Below, one piece after another: positions 44,801 through 56,900 of a stretch of DNA of 64,000 nt; position 1 is the first letter of the stretch; every line of letters starts with the position of its first letter. The notes beneath the pieces are model-generated. The model worked only from the letters and a program-made list of their open reading frames with translations. It was not told where the DNA came from and did no database searches. The position numbers and the translations under genes were made by a program. The DNA comes from Asterochloris sp. CNOR1. Its lineage: Eukaryota; Chlorophyta; Trebouxiophyceae; Trebouxiales; Trebouxiaceae. Location: contig OZ017752.1 in NCBI GenBank assembly GCA_963969365.1, positions 2,542,001 through 2,606,000 of the forward strand, given 5' to 3'.

Positions 44801-46871
44801 CAGCTGCCAGTCAAAATCACTCCATCCAGCTTTAAACAGACATTGCCTGCGCTGCAGCTTGGCCCCTTGGGAGATCAGGTGCCCTCATGCATAGGAACCA
44901 TGCAGCAGCAAGAGAACAAGCTTCAATAGGGAAGAGCTGCATGCTCTAACCCTGCATCCTTACAGCATCTTGGCCTTCAGGTGAGTTGCATTTTCACAAT
45001 CACAAGGCAACACTCATCCCAGACAGAGCCCACCTTCATGTCCCCCCTGTGTGCCACAAACAGCTCCAGCTCCTCGTTGACCTTGCGCAGGTCCAGGCCA
45101 TGGGCCGCAGCTCTTGCTGCCCGCTTGCCGTCCACTGCAGCCCGCTTAAGCTTACGCTTTTCGCCTGGTAGCAGCTGCCCATGGTTCGCGCCGCGCACTG
45201 CCCCCTTACTGCGGCGGCCCCTGGCACCACTGCCTGCAGCCAGAGAGGGCACAGAATCAGCCTGTAACCTCTCAAGCGCAGACACTGCCTTGGGGGGTGC
45301 TGCAACCTGCAGCTGCAAGGTGCTTGAGGCCTGCAGTGTGCTTGAAGCCTGCCACTTGAACTTTGGTGTCCGACAAAGATGTCCAGTTCTCGCGGCGGGC
45401 TGTTCTGTCTGCTAAAGGCAAGAATAGTGGGGTCAAGCTGATGCAGAAACACCAGGTGTTACTGCAGGACAGCTGTCCAGGGCTTGCCATCTCAAAGCAC
45501 TGCTGCTGTGTAGCCCTTGAAGCTCTGGGAGCAACATCACTCTATGCAGAAGAAAGCTGGTTTTCCAAACATGACTGCTCCTACCTTTGGGGCTTGAGGG
45601 AATGTCCCTTGCTTGCACAGGGAACTTCTGCTGTAATGACAGTCCTGCCCCAAATTCGTCAATTATTTCTCCAATGCTGGCATCTGACTCATAACCTGAG
45701 CTGGTGCTGTGCTCAGAGTCTGCATCGGAGCTGCTGGATGCCGCACACATGGCGTCTGCAGCATCAGCAGCAACTTGGCAGCCTGCAGGGGCCAGGTCCT
45801 TGAGGCTGCAGAGTTCAGCAACAGATGCAAGCAATCTCTCAGATGGCTTCTGCAGCATCAACAGCAAATTGGCAGCCTGCAGGAGCCAGCCAGCAAGCAG
45901 GGGCCTTGACGAGGCAGTGATCTTTGACAGCTGAAAGCATGTTGTGACCTGTGCCTCTGTAGCTGAGCGCTGAATGCAGCTTGGTAGTGTGCAGGTGCCA
46001 GAACAGCAGGACGCTCTAGGGACTGCAGAATTCAGCAGCGGCCAGGACAGCATCCAGGTGTCACCTTGCACTTCTGCGCTGCAGTCCTCCGCCAGCTTGG
46101 CCCTACCAAAGCGCTTCATGGCCCTGCGCAGAGCCAGCACCTCCTGCAGCACAGGAGCATTGTGTCTCAGCAAGTGAACCACGCACAGTCCTCAGCTGCA
46201 AATGCAGAGAGAGCTTGTGCATGTGATGCACCCTCCATGGCTGCATTGTCTGAGAAGCAGCAAGTCAGTGGGCAGGGCAGGTCAGGCATTATGGTTCCCA
46301 GCAAATCACCTGGTCGTCTGTGTCGTCCCCGCTGTGGTGAGCCGCCAAGTTTTGCAAGTAGTCCCCCAGCATGTCCTCATCTGAGGCCTCGCTCTCCTGC
46401 TTGGGATCCTGCAGCTTGACCCTGGAGTTCCCCGGACATTCGCTGCCCAGACTTTGCCTCCGACGCTGCAGGTACATCAGTCATGCTGTGCTTCAACAGG
46501 CAGCTTCTCAACTCCAGCTCAGCTACATGCAGCCACAGTGGCAGGCGCTTGCCTGGCCATTCCTGCCTGCTGGCTGCATCCCCTGAACATAGCCTTGTGA
46601 CGTTAGAATGTGGATGTTGCCAATGTGCAGGCCATCCTCATCCTGCACACAGCACTTGCCGAGGTGCTCATGTGCTTCCATGCATGCAGGCGTCATAGAG
46701 CTGGCTGGCTACCTCCAAGTCCAAGTCACGGCTTGCCCTTCTTTTGCCAGCGGTCTTCGAAGGAGCAGTAGATCTCTTCCCGACTTTGAACCTCCTTTTG
46801 CCCATGTTGGGCAGAGACCACTTGGCAGGCTTCCTCAGATTCCTTGAGGTCAACTTGAGGTCTAGCTCCAT
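41897..46871 (-). CDS. R3H and G-patch domain protein (plant D111/G-patch type)
   Basis: Such proteins bind nucleic acid through R3H and stimulate DEAH-box helicases through the G-patch. The order of parts matches plant D111/G-patch proteins as I know them. A basic first exon (46871-46713) contains MGKRRFKVGKR. An acidic stretch near 46420-46310 contains ASDEDMLGDYLQNLAAHHSG. A Ser/Asp-rich stretch near 45730-45660 contains SDASIGEIIDEFGAG. The R3H domain is split between exons near 45340-45034 (LRKVNEELELFVAHRGD) and 44760-44640 (ASLYGLKSSVQGSGKQRFVV). Then come PLRFVSSGVMKMDV near 43700-43640 and the G-patch in two exons, 42184-42130 (FEQHNTGYGSRMMAK) and 42017-41897 (GSGLGREQQGITEPVRAVRR). 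Spliced, the G-patch core reads AKWGF where AKMGF is usual. Several middle junctions are not fixed. The stop codon touches the right end of the palindromic element. Confidence 0.78.
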
Positions 46872-47086
46872 GATTTACCGCCATTCTAGCATGGCCATCA
46901 GGCAGACAAGATTCGGCATGCCCGGACATGATCAGCGTTGGCCCTTCCAAGGAGGGCTTGACATGCTCAAGGTTGCACTTTACCATGGAAGCCTTCAGAG
47001 CACAGCAGCAGAAGATGCAGGGGCATTGGGCTGCCCACATATAGATGCTTTGGAAGCAGTACTCATACAGGGCATGAGACTGGGGC
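46872..47086. promoter_or_regulatory. Shared upstream region, R3H/G-patch and CCCH genes
   Basis: There are 215 bases between the divergent start codons at 46871 (-) and 47087 (+). Two RNA-binding proteins may therefore share a bidirectional promoter. No named element was seen. If the minus-strand gene starts at the second ATG (46805) the region is 66 bases longer. Confidence 0.4.
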
Positions 47087-48419
47087 ATGCAGCCGAGCTC
47101 GGCGTCAGGCCCCGCAGATCCCAGGCTGCAGGACAGCTCAGGGCCGCAGGCCCCTGCCAGTGCAGCTCCCTTGAATCCCCTCTACAAGGTGAGCCACAGT
47201 GTTGACCAGGTCTTGTGATCTCACTGTGAACCAGCATGGCCCATCTGCTGCAGACTGAGACATGCAAGAGCTGGCAAGCCTTCAGGAGATGCCGCTTTGG
47301 GAACAGATGCCAGTTTGCTCATGGGGATGAAGAGGTGTGCCTTGAAGCACCTTGTGCCTGGAGCACCTGCTGGCTTCCCGCCTGATCTCCTGGCTGCCGT
47401 GCAGATCCGCCCACTGATTCGCCACCCAAAGTACAAGACTGAGGCAAGTATTGAACCCTGCTGGGCACTGTACGATTGGCCTGTCCACATCCTGCAGAAT
47501 GATCATGCAGCACTGTTGCTGCCCTGCAGCTCTGCAGGTCTGTCGCATTTGGCCAGGCTTGCCAGTATGGAGACAGGTGCGCTTGCTGTTGGGGGCTCAA
47601 GCAGATGCGTATGCACCATGCCCTGACCCATCCAATTGCCTCCACTTTTCCCGCAGGTGCAAGTTTATCCATCCACATGACCTTCCAGCCATGGCATGCG
47701 CCAGCCCTGCTGGTGCCGTTAACACTGCAGCACCCTCAACGCAGCTGCCAGGCCTGGCAAGCCCTGATGGCTCTGCAGCTGCTGTGACTGCTGGCCCTGA
47801 CAGGTCAGTTCTGTGCTTTGTGCGTGACAGCTCTGGGCACTAGCTGAGTGGCTGAGCATGGAGGCAGCTCTCCACACAGAGAAGCCCGCAACGGCATGAG
47901 CCACTCACTGATTGTGCACAGCTCTCTGCCTGCAGGCTCACTCTGGAGCGTCTGGCTGTCCAGAGGCTGCAAGAGACTGCGCCAGTCAGCGCACTGCAAT
48001 CCCAGCCAACCAGTAGACAGTATAAGCAGAGTGTGACAGTGCTGCCACAGGCTGTGCATGCAACCCAGCTGCCGGTGCAATACGGCTCGTTCCCTCAGAT
48101 CTCTCAGACGCCCCCATGGTATGAGCACCTGTCACCAGCGCACTCAATCAGTAGCCCAGGCGCTGCTGAGCTGCTGTCAGGTGAAGCCGAGCCATGGCGA
48201 CGGTCCCTTCCCAGCAGGCACCCAGAGCAAGCATCAGCCAGCACAGCCTTGCAGGGCATGCCCGTGCCTGTTCAGCAACTCCCATCAACATCTCAGTCAA
48301 GGCTATATGCATTCAACGCCAAGAGTTGCACTGGTCTCCTCCACCCACAGGCCACAATTGCCATCCAGAGCAGTCTGCATGTACCCTTTATGTGGCCAGA
48401 CTTCGAGGCCGCCAAGTGA
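47087..48419 (+). CDS. Tristetraprolin-type tandem CCCH zinc-finger RNA-binding protein
   Basis: Six exons close in phase to 299 residues: 47087-47188, 47254-47334, 47405-47443, 47530-47576, 47657-47803, 47936-48419. Finger 1 (Cys38, Cys47, Cys53, His57) follows LYKTETC. Finger 2 (Cys76, Cys85, Cys91, His95) follows KYKTELC. Both are CX8CX5CX3H and are separated by exactly 18 residues, the layout of the tristetraprolin/ZFP36 family, which binds AU-rich elements in mRNA 3' regions and promotes decay. Each finger has its (K/Y)YKTE-type lead-in. The N-terminus is short and Ala/Pro/Ser-rich; the C-terminal 200 residues are Gln/Ser/Pro-rich and look disordered, as usual for these proteins. An in-frame TGA lies just before the chosen ATG. 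Intron 3 uses a GC donor (GAG/GCAAGT). The RNA target is inferred from the family. Confidence 0.85.
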
Positions 48420-48820
48420 GCGCCGCCTGCCAGTGTTCAGAACCTTGACATTCACGCCGTGACCACCCCTTGATGGTGCCAGCGTTATTCACGTGTGTTC
48501 TGCACTGCCAATGTTGTGCCCTCGCGACCCGATCAACATGCTGCAGAGCCATCCATAGCACTGCTAGTCTATGTGAGATGGGTAGCCGCTAAACTATTGG
48601 CAGTGCTTTTGCATTCAGGAGGCCATTGAACATACTTGACAATGTTGATGATTGCTCAGAGTGCTCTCAAATCAACAAGAATAACAGCTGCAGCACAGGC
48701 AAATAGAAATCACAGAACTCTGAACATGGGGTTGGGGGCTGCAGGGCGAGCCTGACTACAAAATTGGGTGCACCTGGTGAGGGTACTAGATGCTGCTGGA
48801 AGCTCGCCTGGCCTCTCACT
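48420..48820. other. Convergent intergenic region, nothing recognised
   Basis: About 400 bases between the stop codons of the CCCH gene (+) and the plastid membrane protein gene (-). It should hold both 3' ends. No gene or repeat was recognised. Confidence 0.5.
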
Positions 48821-49523
48821 CTACCTGCCCATGCCGGGGCCAGATGGATGCAGGTCCACATAGCCGCTGGCAATGGCAACTCCTGCAGGCCACACGGCAG
48901 CTTGAAGGCAAGTCTGCATCCCAGCGCAGCCTGGGCAAGCATGCCAGGCAGAGGGTCTGTCAGCAACATACCAAGAATGAGGAAAGGGAAGAGGATACCC
49001 AGGATGCCCATCAATGCCAGAGGGTCCTGCAGCCAAGGGACCAGAGTTCAAATTTGAACTGCAGGTCAAGGTTTCAAGACAGCTGACCCAGATAAAAGTG
49101 TCAAGCTGCAGCTGACCTTTGCTGGGGCCAGCCCTCCCTTCTTCTCACTCTTGGTCTGGAAGAACCTGCAGTGTCATGGGTGTGAGGCAGAGGTGCATGC
49201 CTGAATGTGCTGCACAGCACAGATGCAGGGCAGCCTACTCGTCTGGCTCCTCCTCTGCTGTCAGGAATTTCTTGTCATCCTTTTCTCCTGCACAGAGGGA
49301 CTGAAGCCACCTCAAGCAAGCCTGCTGATGCTTGTGACTTAGCAGAAGCATTCTGCTGCCATTGACATGCACCTTTGTCTCCTAGCCTGGCATACACAGT
49401 CAATGCGTGCCGGGAGTTCTGTTGCCTTCTGCTAAGCCTCCGCACTCTTGCCACGGGACGTCTCTTGACTCGGCTTTGTAGAATTGTGTGGCTCAAGGTG
49501 TTGCATGACACTGCTGAGTGCAT
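48821..49523 (-). CDS. Small plastid-targeted single-pass membrane protein (121 aa)
   Basis: Five exons close in phase: 49523-49373, 49287-49239, 49165-49117, 49026-48972 and 48882-48821. Exon 1 has the look of a chloroplast transit peptide: Ser/Thr/Arg/Val-rich with no acidic residue until its end (SRVKRRPVARVRRLSRRQQ, then SRHALTVYARLGDKG). A charged stretch follows (KFLTAEEEPDE, KSEKKGGLAPAKDP). A single membrane helix, LALMGILGILFPFLILGVAI (about 83-102), precedes a short tail SGYVDLHPSGPGMGR. The size and layout suggest a thylakoid membrane protein, possibly photosystem-associated, but I do not recognise the family. It is divergent from the uL30 gene across 136 bases. Confidence 0.65.
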
Positions 49524-49659
49524 GAGTTCACAATCCGCAATACCTAGATTGTCACGGGTGGCGAATAGTGTCTGCAGATCGATGGTGCCAGACCTAGGCC
49601 TAGGTCGAATCGCAAGTGACATTTGTTGTCATTTTGACGGGTTAGGCAGCCCGTCAGGC
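49524..49659. promoter_or_regulatory. Compact shared upstream region, plastid protein and uL30
   Basis: Only 136 bases separate the start codons of the minus-strand plastid protein and the plus-strand ribosomal protein. Two near-palindromic words are visible (GACCTAGGCCTAGGTC near 49590-49605), but their role is unknown. Confidence 0.45.
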
Positions 49660-50008
49660 ATGAGCCAGCCCATCCACTCCATCTTCGTGACCCTCAGACG
49701 CAGTTTTGCTGGCACCAGGGAGAGCCATGTGAGGATAGTGCAGTCCCTTGGGCTCCGCAAGCGCCAGCAAACTGTGAGACTGCCCAATAATGCCACTGCA
49801 AGAGGTGCCATCGACAAGGTGAGGTCTTGCTGCATGCTGTGTTTACTGCCAATGCCTGTGGCTGGCTGCTCAAGAGGTCTGCACTCTACAGATCAAGCAC
49901 CTGATCTCTGTGGAGACTGATGGTGAGAGGACCGCAAGACTTGCCAGGGAAGCAGCTGCCAAGGCACCAAGGGAGCCAATCAGGGTGCATCACAACATGA
50001 CATCTTGA
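49660..50008 (+). CDS. Organellar (mitochondrial-type) ribosomal protein uL30
   Basis: Two exons, 49660-49818 and 49892-50008, close in phase to 91 residues. The first exon carries the bacterial/mitochondrial L30 signature: IFVTLRRSFAGTRESHVRIV, then LGLRKRQQTVRLPNNATARG. The second gives IKHLISVETDGER, the usual end of the L30 fold, plus a short basic tail. uL30 is a large-subunit protein. Bacterial forms have about 60 residues, so this one has a modest C-terminal extension. There is no long presequence. Targeting to mitochondria is inferred from the sequence type; plastid ribosomes usually lack uL30. Confidence 0.85.
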
Positions 50009-50938
50009 GGCACAGCTTATGGTGTGGGCGCGCATGCGGCCTCCTGTGTTGGTGATGGAGCTGCAGCCAGAGGGCAGGCATGTGAACGGACACAGGAGCT
50101 GTTTCAGTGGAGCACGGGGGAGAGCCCATGAATCATTGGAGCTGGCATCGTCTGGTGGATCATGAATGACTTCAGACACTGTGAAGATTCCATGACAAAG
50201 GCGACGCTCTGACACACCAACTGGAGACACTGTGGACCTGCTTGTTACGTTCAAATGAACCTCGCTGGTGTTCAGACAGGGTGCTGTTGGTGTCAGAATG
50301 GGTCTGCTTCACAATGAGCCACTTCCCAGCAGCAGTGCATATGGGCCTGCAAGATTTCATCACCAAGGCAGGAGAGTTGCTGCCACAGGCTGTTCAGCGT
50401 CAAGTCGCCAACTCATGGGCTTGCCCTGCTTACACAGTCAGGTTGGGGATGTGGTGTATTCGTGCTGATGCTGCCGTGCTTACTGAAGCTCCAACAACCA
50501 TCTTGCAGCGGCTGCTGAGCAGGTTTGTGCGCTCCAGATTAAGGCATGCTGCCTCAGCCACTACAACTCTGCCAGCAAGCCTTGTAAGCACCTGACTTTC
50601 TGAGGAAAGTCATCCATGCGAGCTTCCTGGAGAAGTCCATGACATTGCTGGACAGCCTCTTCTGAATCTCCAAATGCTCCTCATCTGTTATGACTGCCAT
50701 GCCAGATAGTCACAGCCTCTGTCATGATTGAGGCGTGGGCATGGTCCGGAATGTCAAACATGGCTGGGTGAAGGAGGGTGAGGGCTACCTGCCGTGTACT
50801 GGGCAGCTGAGACGTTGCTTCTAGTCGGTGATCCTGTTAACAGCTATTGACAAAAGCCATCTGCATGGTGATGTCATACTGGATCGCAAGGTCATTGTGG
50901 TCTAACCGCCTTTCTGTGCAAGCTCACTCTGTCGGGCA
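50009..50938. other. Intergenic, nothing recognised
   Basis: About 930 bases between uL30 and UFL1. Some open frames exist on the plus strand (for example 50242-50595), but none shows a domain or a phased exon chain. It should hold the UFL1 promoter and leader. Confidence 0.45.
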
Positions 50939-53900
50939 ATGGATGTTTCATCATCAGAGGACGTGCAGCAAGCTCTTGACCCGGCCCAGCAGGAAAAGTC
51001 TAAGGTGCATTGTGGATCTGATTGCGCACCCTGCGTGCAGCTCCCATTGATACAGCCAAAGCTCGAGTGCTGTCATGTGCAGGCATGCCTGTCAGAGCGC
51101 AATGTTCTTGAGCTCGTCAGCAAGCTACAGGCTTTGGGCCTGCTGAGCGAGCATCTGCTGCGCAGCATCAATGGGCAGGAGTTCATAACAGCAGATCACC
51201 TGCGGCAGGAGGTGGCAGGGGCTGTGGACTCTGCCGGTGGGCGCATCACAATTGTAAGCATCCCAGAATCTCTAAGCACAGACAGCTGTTCTGTCATGGC
51301 TTGACCTGCTAGCTTCGCCGTGCGGATCAAGGGGCTAGCCGTGCCAGAGCTGGTGCACATGACTCGTGGGAGCCAGCCCGCTGATCGAGTAACGAAGCCC
51401 TCCTAACCGCCCTGCAACCACCTCCCCTGCCCAGTGCCACTGTCAGAAGCCACGGCTCAGCATCTGCCATGCCGTCTGCAGGCAGACCTGCCGGCAGTGC
51501 TGGCTGTGGATCTTGTGCACTGCGAGCGGGCGGCGATGCAGGCTGTGGCGGGCAGCGGTGGGCAGCTGCAGCTGCTGCAGGGGGAGCTGCTGACACAGGG
51601 CTACTTTGACTCCCTGTCAGAGGAGCTGGACGATCTGCTGCAGGTCTGCGGCATCTCTGCTGCTGCCCCAGGGGGGGATGTCATGGGGCTGTGCTGCTGC
51701 TGTGTCTCTCGTTTGGCTGCTACAAGGGCTTGAGACAGCCGTGGGCGGGGCCCTGCAGGCTTCAGCTCCAACCTGCAGCCTGACAGGGTGGGCGTTGACA
51801 ATAAACTCAAGTCATGGCCTGCTCTAGCGTGGCAAGCAGACATGCAGGAGCCCACCTCTGCAAAGCCTGGCAGCGTCGGGTCAGCGCTGGCCATATGGAA
51901 GGCATCTGTGAAGTCTGCAGGGCCCTGACCCACTCTGCAGCAGCGGGCAGTGCTGTCACCACACTCTGGCAGGCTTCCTGAAAGGCATGATGACTCATTG
52001 GTGGGACGTCTGCGCTGCTGCTGCACTGAAAATGCTGATTGCTGCCTGTGCCTGTGGACTTCTTTCACCCTCCACAGTTGAGGAGGTCTGCCCAGATGAG
52101 CATTGCTGCAGACCATACAAGGCACCCATGGTGCGCCCACCGACTAGGGTCCTGTAGGGTGTCCCAAGATGGCCTGTGCTGCTGCGGCGTGCGCTGCTGC
52201 GGCTCATGCAGGCAGGGCTGCTAGACGCGGAGTGCTCTTCACGACATCACACCGACAGTGGTTTTCATCCATGATAGCCCCTGCAGCCACCCTGAGTGGC
52301 CTGCCATGCCCTGCTGCGCCTCATGCAGTGCCCCTGCACGGCACAGCAACTGCCAAAGATGGACCCTGACTGGGCTGTGAGACTGCTGTTCCTCTGCACA
52401 CTGCGGTTCCCTTCCTGCTGTGCAGGTGGCAGGGTCCATCACAGCAGGTGACCTAGCTCACCGCTTCAAGCTGGCCACTGACCTTGTCCTCTCCATGGTC
52501 TCCAAGCACCTGGGCACTCGCATTCATGGGCGCTTAGACGGGCAGCTGCTGCATACCGACGCCCACATTGCTCGCATCAAGGCCAGGGTGGGTGCCCCCC
52601 GTGCTGCTTTTGCTGCATCTCCTCCCCCCACCATCCCGTCACATTGCTTGCATCAAGGCTGAACTGGGGTGCTCTGTGTGTGTCTGTGTTTACGTCGGCT
52701 GCATCTCCACTACATGCAAGCCCACTTGGATTACTCCAGGGCAAGCTTGCCTCCCTTCATGGTGGGACAGGCCCTGTCTGTCATCTGATGAAGGTTATGC
52801 CCTGCAGCCTTTGGGTAACATCGCCTGCTCTCCTTTGGGCATGGCGAGCCGCAGTGCTGCATGGCCACAGCTCTCTACCTCACGTGCTTGATATGCTATG
52901 CGCTGGGTGCTTGATGTTCTATGCGCTGGCTGCAGGTGAGGGGCGCCCTCCGTGCAGCCACTGTCCCCATCAGCATTCCCCAGCTGCTGAAGGACCTCTC
53001 TCTGCTGGGCCTCAGCTCAGCCAGCAGCATCTTGAATGCAGTCATCACAGAGCTCGTTCAGGTGAGATGCTGCCCAAAAGCCTACATGTCGGGCAGCAGG
53101 GACCTGTGGGCTGCTGTGTTGTGCTGGAGGGTATGCTGACAGCACACGTGATGCTTGGGGTGTGGGTTACGTGTCAGGCACAGCTCTCCAGGCAGGGTGC
53201 TGACAGCAAACAGCTCTGCCTTGGGGTGGCTGCCTTTGCAGCTGCATTCCCTGCTTTGCTGCGCCTACACACCTTGATCTTGATTCTGACAAGTTGGGTC
53301 GTCGCTGCAGGAAGGTCAGGTCCCCACTACTGGGAACCCTGAAGGTTACCCTGGGCACATACTAATGAGCTTCAGGGGCGGCTGTGCGGCGGGGCACAAT
53401 CTGAGCCCCTGTACCTCTCAGTGACCGCCAGCAGAGCTGCCAGCGACATACCCTATCTGACCTTGACTGCAGGCTGGTGAGCTCCAGGGACAGCTGCGCG
53501 GCGGAGGCATGACCTGGACCCCTGCAATCTTCAGCCGCTCACAGCACGATGCCGTGCGCGCTTTCTACCAGCAGAATGGATACATAGGGTGGGTCTGTCT
53601 CCATCCAAGACTACTGCCTCCAGTCAACCTCTGCAGGATGGCTGCCGGCTTTCAGCAGCTGCGCTGTTGCAGCTGCGGGCATCCTTTCAGTTTGTTTCAA
53701 AGCTTTTGCTCCACCCGGATTCTTTGAATGCCCGCAAAGACGAGAATGCCTGTGTCAACGGCGGGCAGCATTGCAAGCCTGATGGTCAACAGCAGCAACA
53801 GGCAAGGCAACGCCTGGGAGGGATCCACTGCTCCAAGCAGTGTGCACAGGCTTGCCTTGCTGCCTTTGTTTGTTCTACACAGGCTCTAAGCACGCTGACG

Positions 53901-56900
53901 TCGCCAGAGCCTCAATGTGTGCCAGCTTTTGCCACAATGCGTGAGCTGCAGGTACGACTCAGTGACCAAGCATGGCATCGCCAACCCTCGGCAGCACTTG
54001 CAGAGCACCTTCCCTGGTGGCATCGCCCTGGAGACAGTCTTTGTCAACCCCAGCCTGCTGCAGCAGCTGGACGCTGCGCTGGAGGATGCCATAGCCTCAG
54101 CCTCCTGGTGCGATCTTCAGGCGCTGCTGCCCCCCGTGCTGACGGCGGCCGATGTGGGAGCGTTGCTGGGCCACAGCTCCCCGCTGCAGGCTGCAGGTGG
54201 GCATGGAGACTTTGAGGCAAGTCCTCTGGGCCCCTGCCTGCACAGAGATGCAGGTGCGCCAGCAGTGTAGCCGCTTGCTACTGTCCACCTGCCCGGCCAA
54301 CTGCTGCTTGAAGCCGCCTCTCCGTCTGTGCCCTTTAAGCGGGTGCACCATGCTGATGTGGCTCCCTGTCTGCAGAGAGGAGCCCGGAATCCTGCAGGGC
54401 CATGACGGTGCTAGCCAGCCCCCATTTTCCCAGCTTTTGATTCACCTGCCATGCTGTGACGTCTCTGTTGTTCTGTGTGCAGAGAGGAGCAAGGACCCCA
54501 GCAGGGCAGCGACGGTGCTGGCCAGCACCTGCGTGGTCAGCCGGGGCTTTGTGGACGCCCTGCAGGTACAGGCCTCCGAGGAGGCACGGCGCCTCGCAGA
54601 GGCAGCTCTCCAGCAGCGTGCGGCAGCCAAGCAGGCTCCTGCCGCTTCCGGCGCTCAACAGGGTGGGTGAGGCTGTCAAGGTGCCACTGCCTCTGCCCCA
54701 CAGGGCAGTGTATATGTGCAACATGCCTACGTGTCAAGCCTGTGGCATGTATCCAGCAATGCTGGCACAAGCTTTCAGAGCATCTTGGCCGCTGCACCCT
54801 TGACTCGTGTTGCTGAGCCAGCCAGTGTTTTGAGATAAGGGCCCTCGGGCTCTACTGTCCTTGCTGTGGCCGCATCTGTTCCTGTTCGTCAGTATTTGCA
54901 CTGTCTCATACGGGCATAGAAAAAGCATTGTACTGACAACAACTCATCTGCTGCAGGCAAGGAGGCCGCCAAGGCAGCAGCCAAGGCGGATGCTGGCGCA
55001 AACAGTGACCCTGATGACTGGGAAAGCGGCAGGAAAGGAGGTTAGTGTGCAGGCCAAACCCTGTTGCTGCAGGCTCCTGGTGGGAGCGGGCCCGACTCTG
55101 CAGACCTGTTGCTGCATCTGCACATCGCATGTGATACCCTGGGGGTCATGGCAGCAGGGCCATTTCACTAGCCTTGACTGCAGCGGCATGATGTCTTTCT
55201 TGCCTGCAGGCAAGAAAGGCAAAGCAGGCAAGAAGGGCAAGGCTGCCGCTGCCGGCAGCAAGGGGAAGGGTGCTGAGGCCCCGGCAGGTGCCCCCGGCAG
55301 GGGCGACGGCAGAGGCAAGGGGGCACGCGGGCAGGACGAGACCCTGAGCCACCAACTTGGTGTGGCGGGACTGACTGCCCTTGTGGAGCAGTGGCAACCT
55401 GATGTTGGGGAGGCAGGTGCGCCAAAACTGTTCGTGGGAGATGGGGCATGGCAGTATCATCATACCCTTCTTAGTGTAAAGCTGGGCAGGGCTGTGTCTG
55501 TGCTGTGGCATGCCATGGACCAGCATGGATTTGACTTGAGCTCGCGGTGTCATCAGCATGAGCAGGTTGGCCCGCCAGATCTTGTTTGCGGTTTTCACAA
55601 CAGGCAGAGTCATTCGCACTGGCCCCATGCAGTGGTGCTTGCAGCGTTGAGCTCTCTGGGGCCTGGCAGTGGTGTGACCTGGGCCAAGCAAGCTCTGTGC
55701 GTGTGTGCAAAGGCTTATCATTCACCCATGTGCAACAGTCTGCACTCCTGCAGGGCATGATGGAAGGCTGGCGCGAGCTCTGGCAGGGAGCGTCCGGGCA
55801 GCAGCAGTCGCAGAGTATGAGAGCACCATCACTGCCGTTTTTGTGGCAGGCGCAGAGGTCAGCCATGTTGACAGGCCTCCTGCAAACAAGTCACACTGTT
55901 GTTGTGGCATGCCAGGCTGCATGACCCCTGGGACTGGCTGGGCCTGCAAGTGGCCTTGCTGCCAGCAGTCTTGCCGCCTTGACTGCTATGCAGTTACACA
56001 CCGTCATCTTCTTGGTGCCAGGCACCAGGTGATTGGATGCTGTGCAGCCCAATGTTGCATGTGACAACAGCAAAAGCTCAGGCTCCTCCTGTGGGTACCG
56101 GCCTGGCACCTTTGGTGCCACCATGGTGCCACCATCCTGCAGGGATGCCGCTGCAGGCACCTGAAGGTGGCTAATGGCCTTGTGTCCAGGCTGCTCAGCG
56201 GCCTTCAAAGACACACCGGATCTGCAGGCACGCCAACACTGGCTACAGGTGCCACACACATCACCTCCTGACCAACAGCAGCTCACTGGCCAGCTCACAT
56301 GTCCTGCAGGCACGACGGCGCAGGCGGGAGCAGATGGCTGCTGGCCTGGATGCAGCCTTCCAGCAGTACCAGCTGCTGCGCCACGGCTGCAGCTCCTTTG
56401 CTGCCGACGCAGCTGCCAGCGCCTCCCTGCAGCGCCACCTCGTGCGCACCCGGGGTGCAGACATATCAGACGGCATTCTGCAGTATCTGGTGGGCCCTGA
56501 CAAGAACCCTCCAGAGCCCAGATTGCGTTGTTTGCAACAAGGCAAGAGCTGTTGTACATAGCACCATCAGAGTGGCACACCATAGTCGGCTGTGAGGGAC
56601 ACAGGTCCCTAGCACAGCCCCTGCTGGGGACCTGCTGTCCGCGCCCGCTTGCCTCGGGCTATTTTTGCAGCCAGCCAGAGGGTTACGGCCTGTACTTGCC
56701 CCTTGTAGTGACTGCAGGGAGTGATCTGCTCTGCCAACTAGTCTGTGCAGCTGCTTCGACCTGCACAGTCTGCAGGTAGGCTGCCGCATGGCCCCTGATG
56801 TGGGACGATGCTGGCAGCTTTGCGTGAGGCCTGCCACCTGCCCCTGTTTTGAGCAGATGCTGCAAATATCTACTGCTTCTGTCTCCTGACTGCTTGCAAA

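Noticed and set aside
47536-47580. CTGCAG acceptor at 47536 for CCCH exon 4
   Set aside because: It puts the second finger out of frame. The acceptor ending at 47529 gives a perfect CX8CX5CX3H finger and 18-residue linker.
54197-54216. GC donor at 54217 for UFL1 exon 7
   Set aside because: A GC donor (GAG/GCAAGT) is present, but the GT donor at 54197 joins the standard acceptor of exon 8 in phase, so it is not counted among the GC-AG introns.
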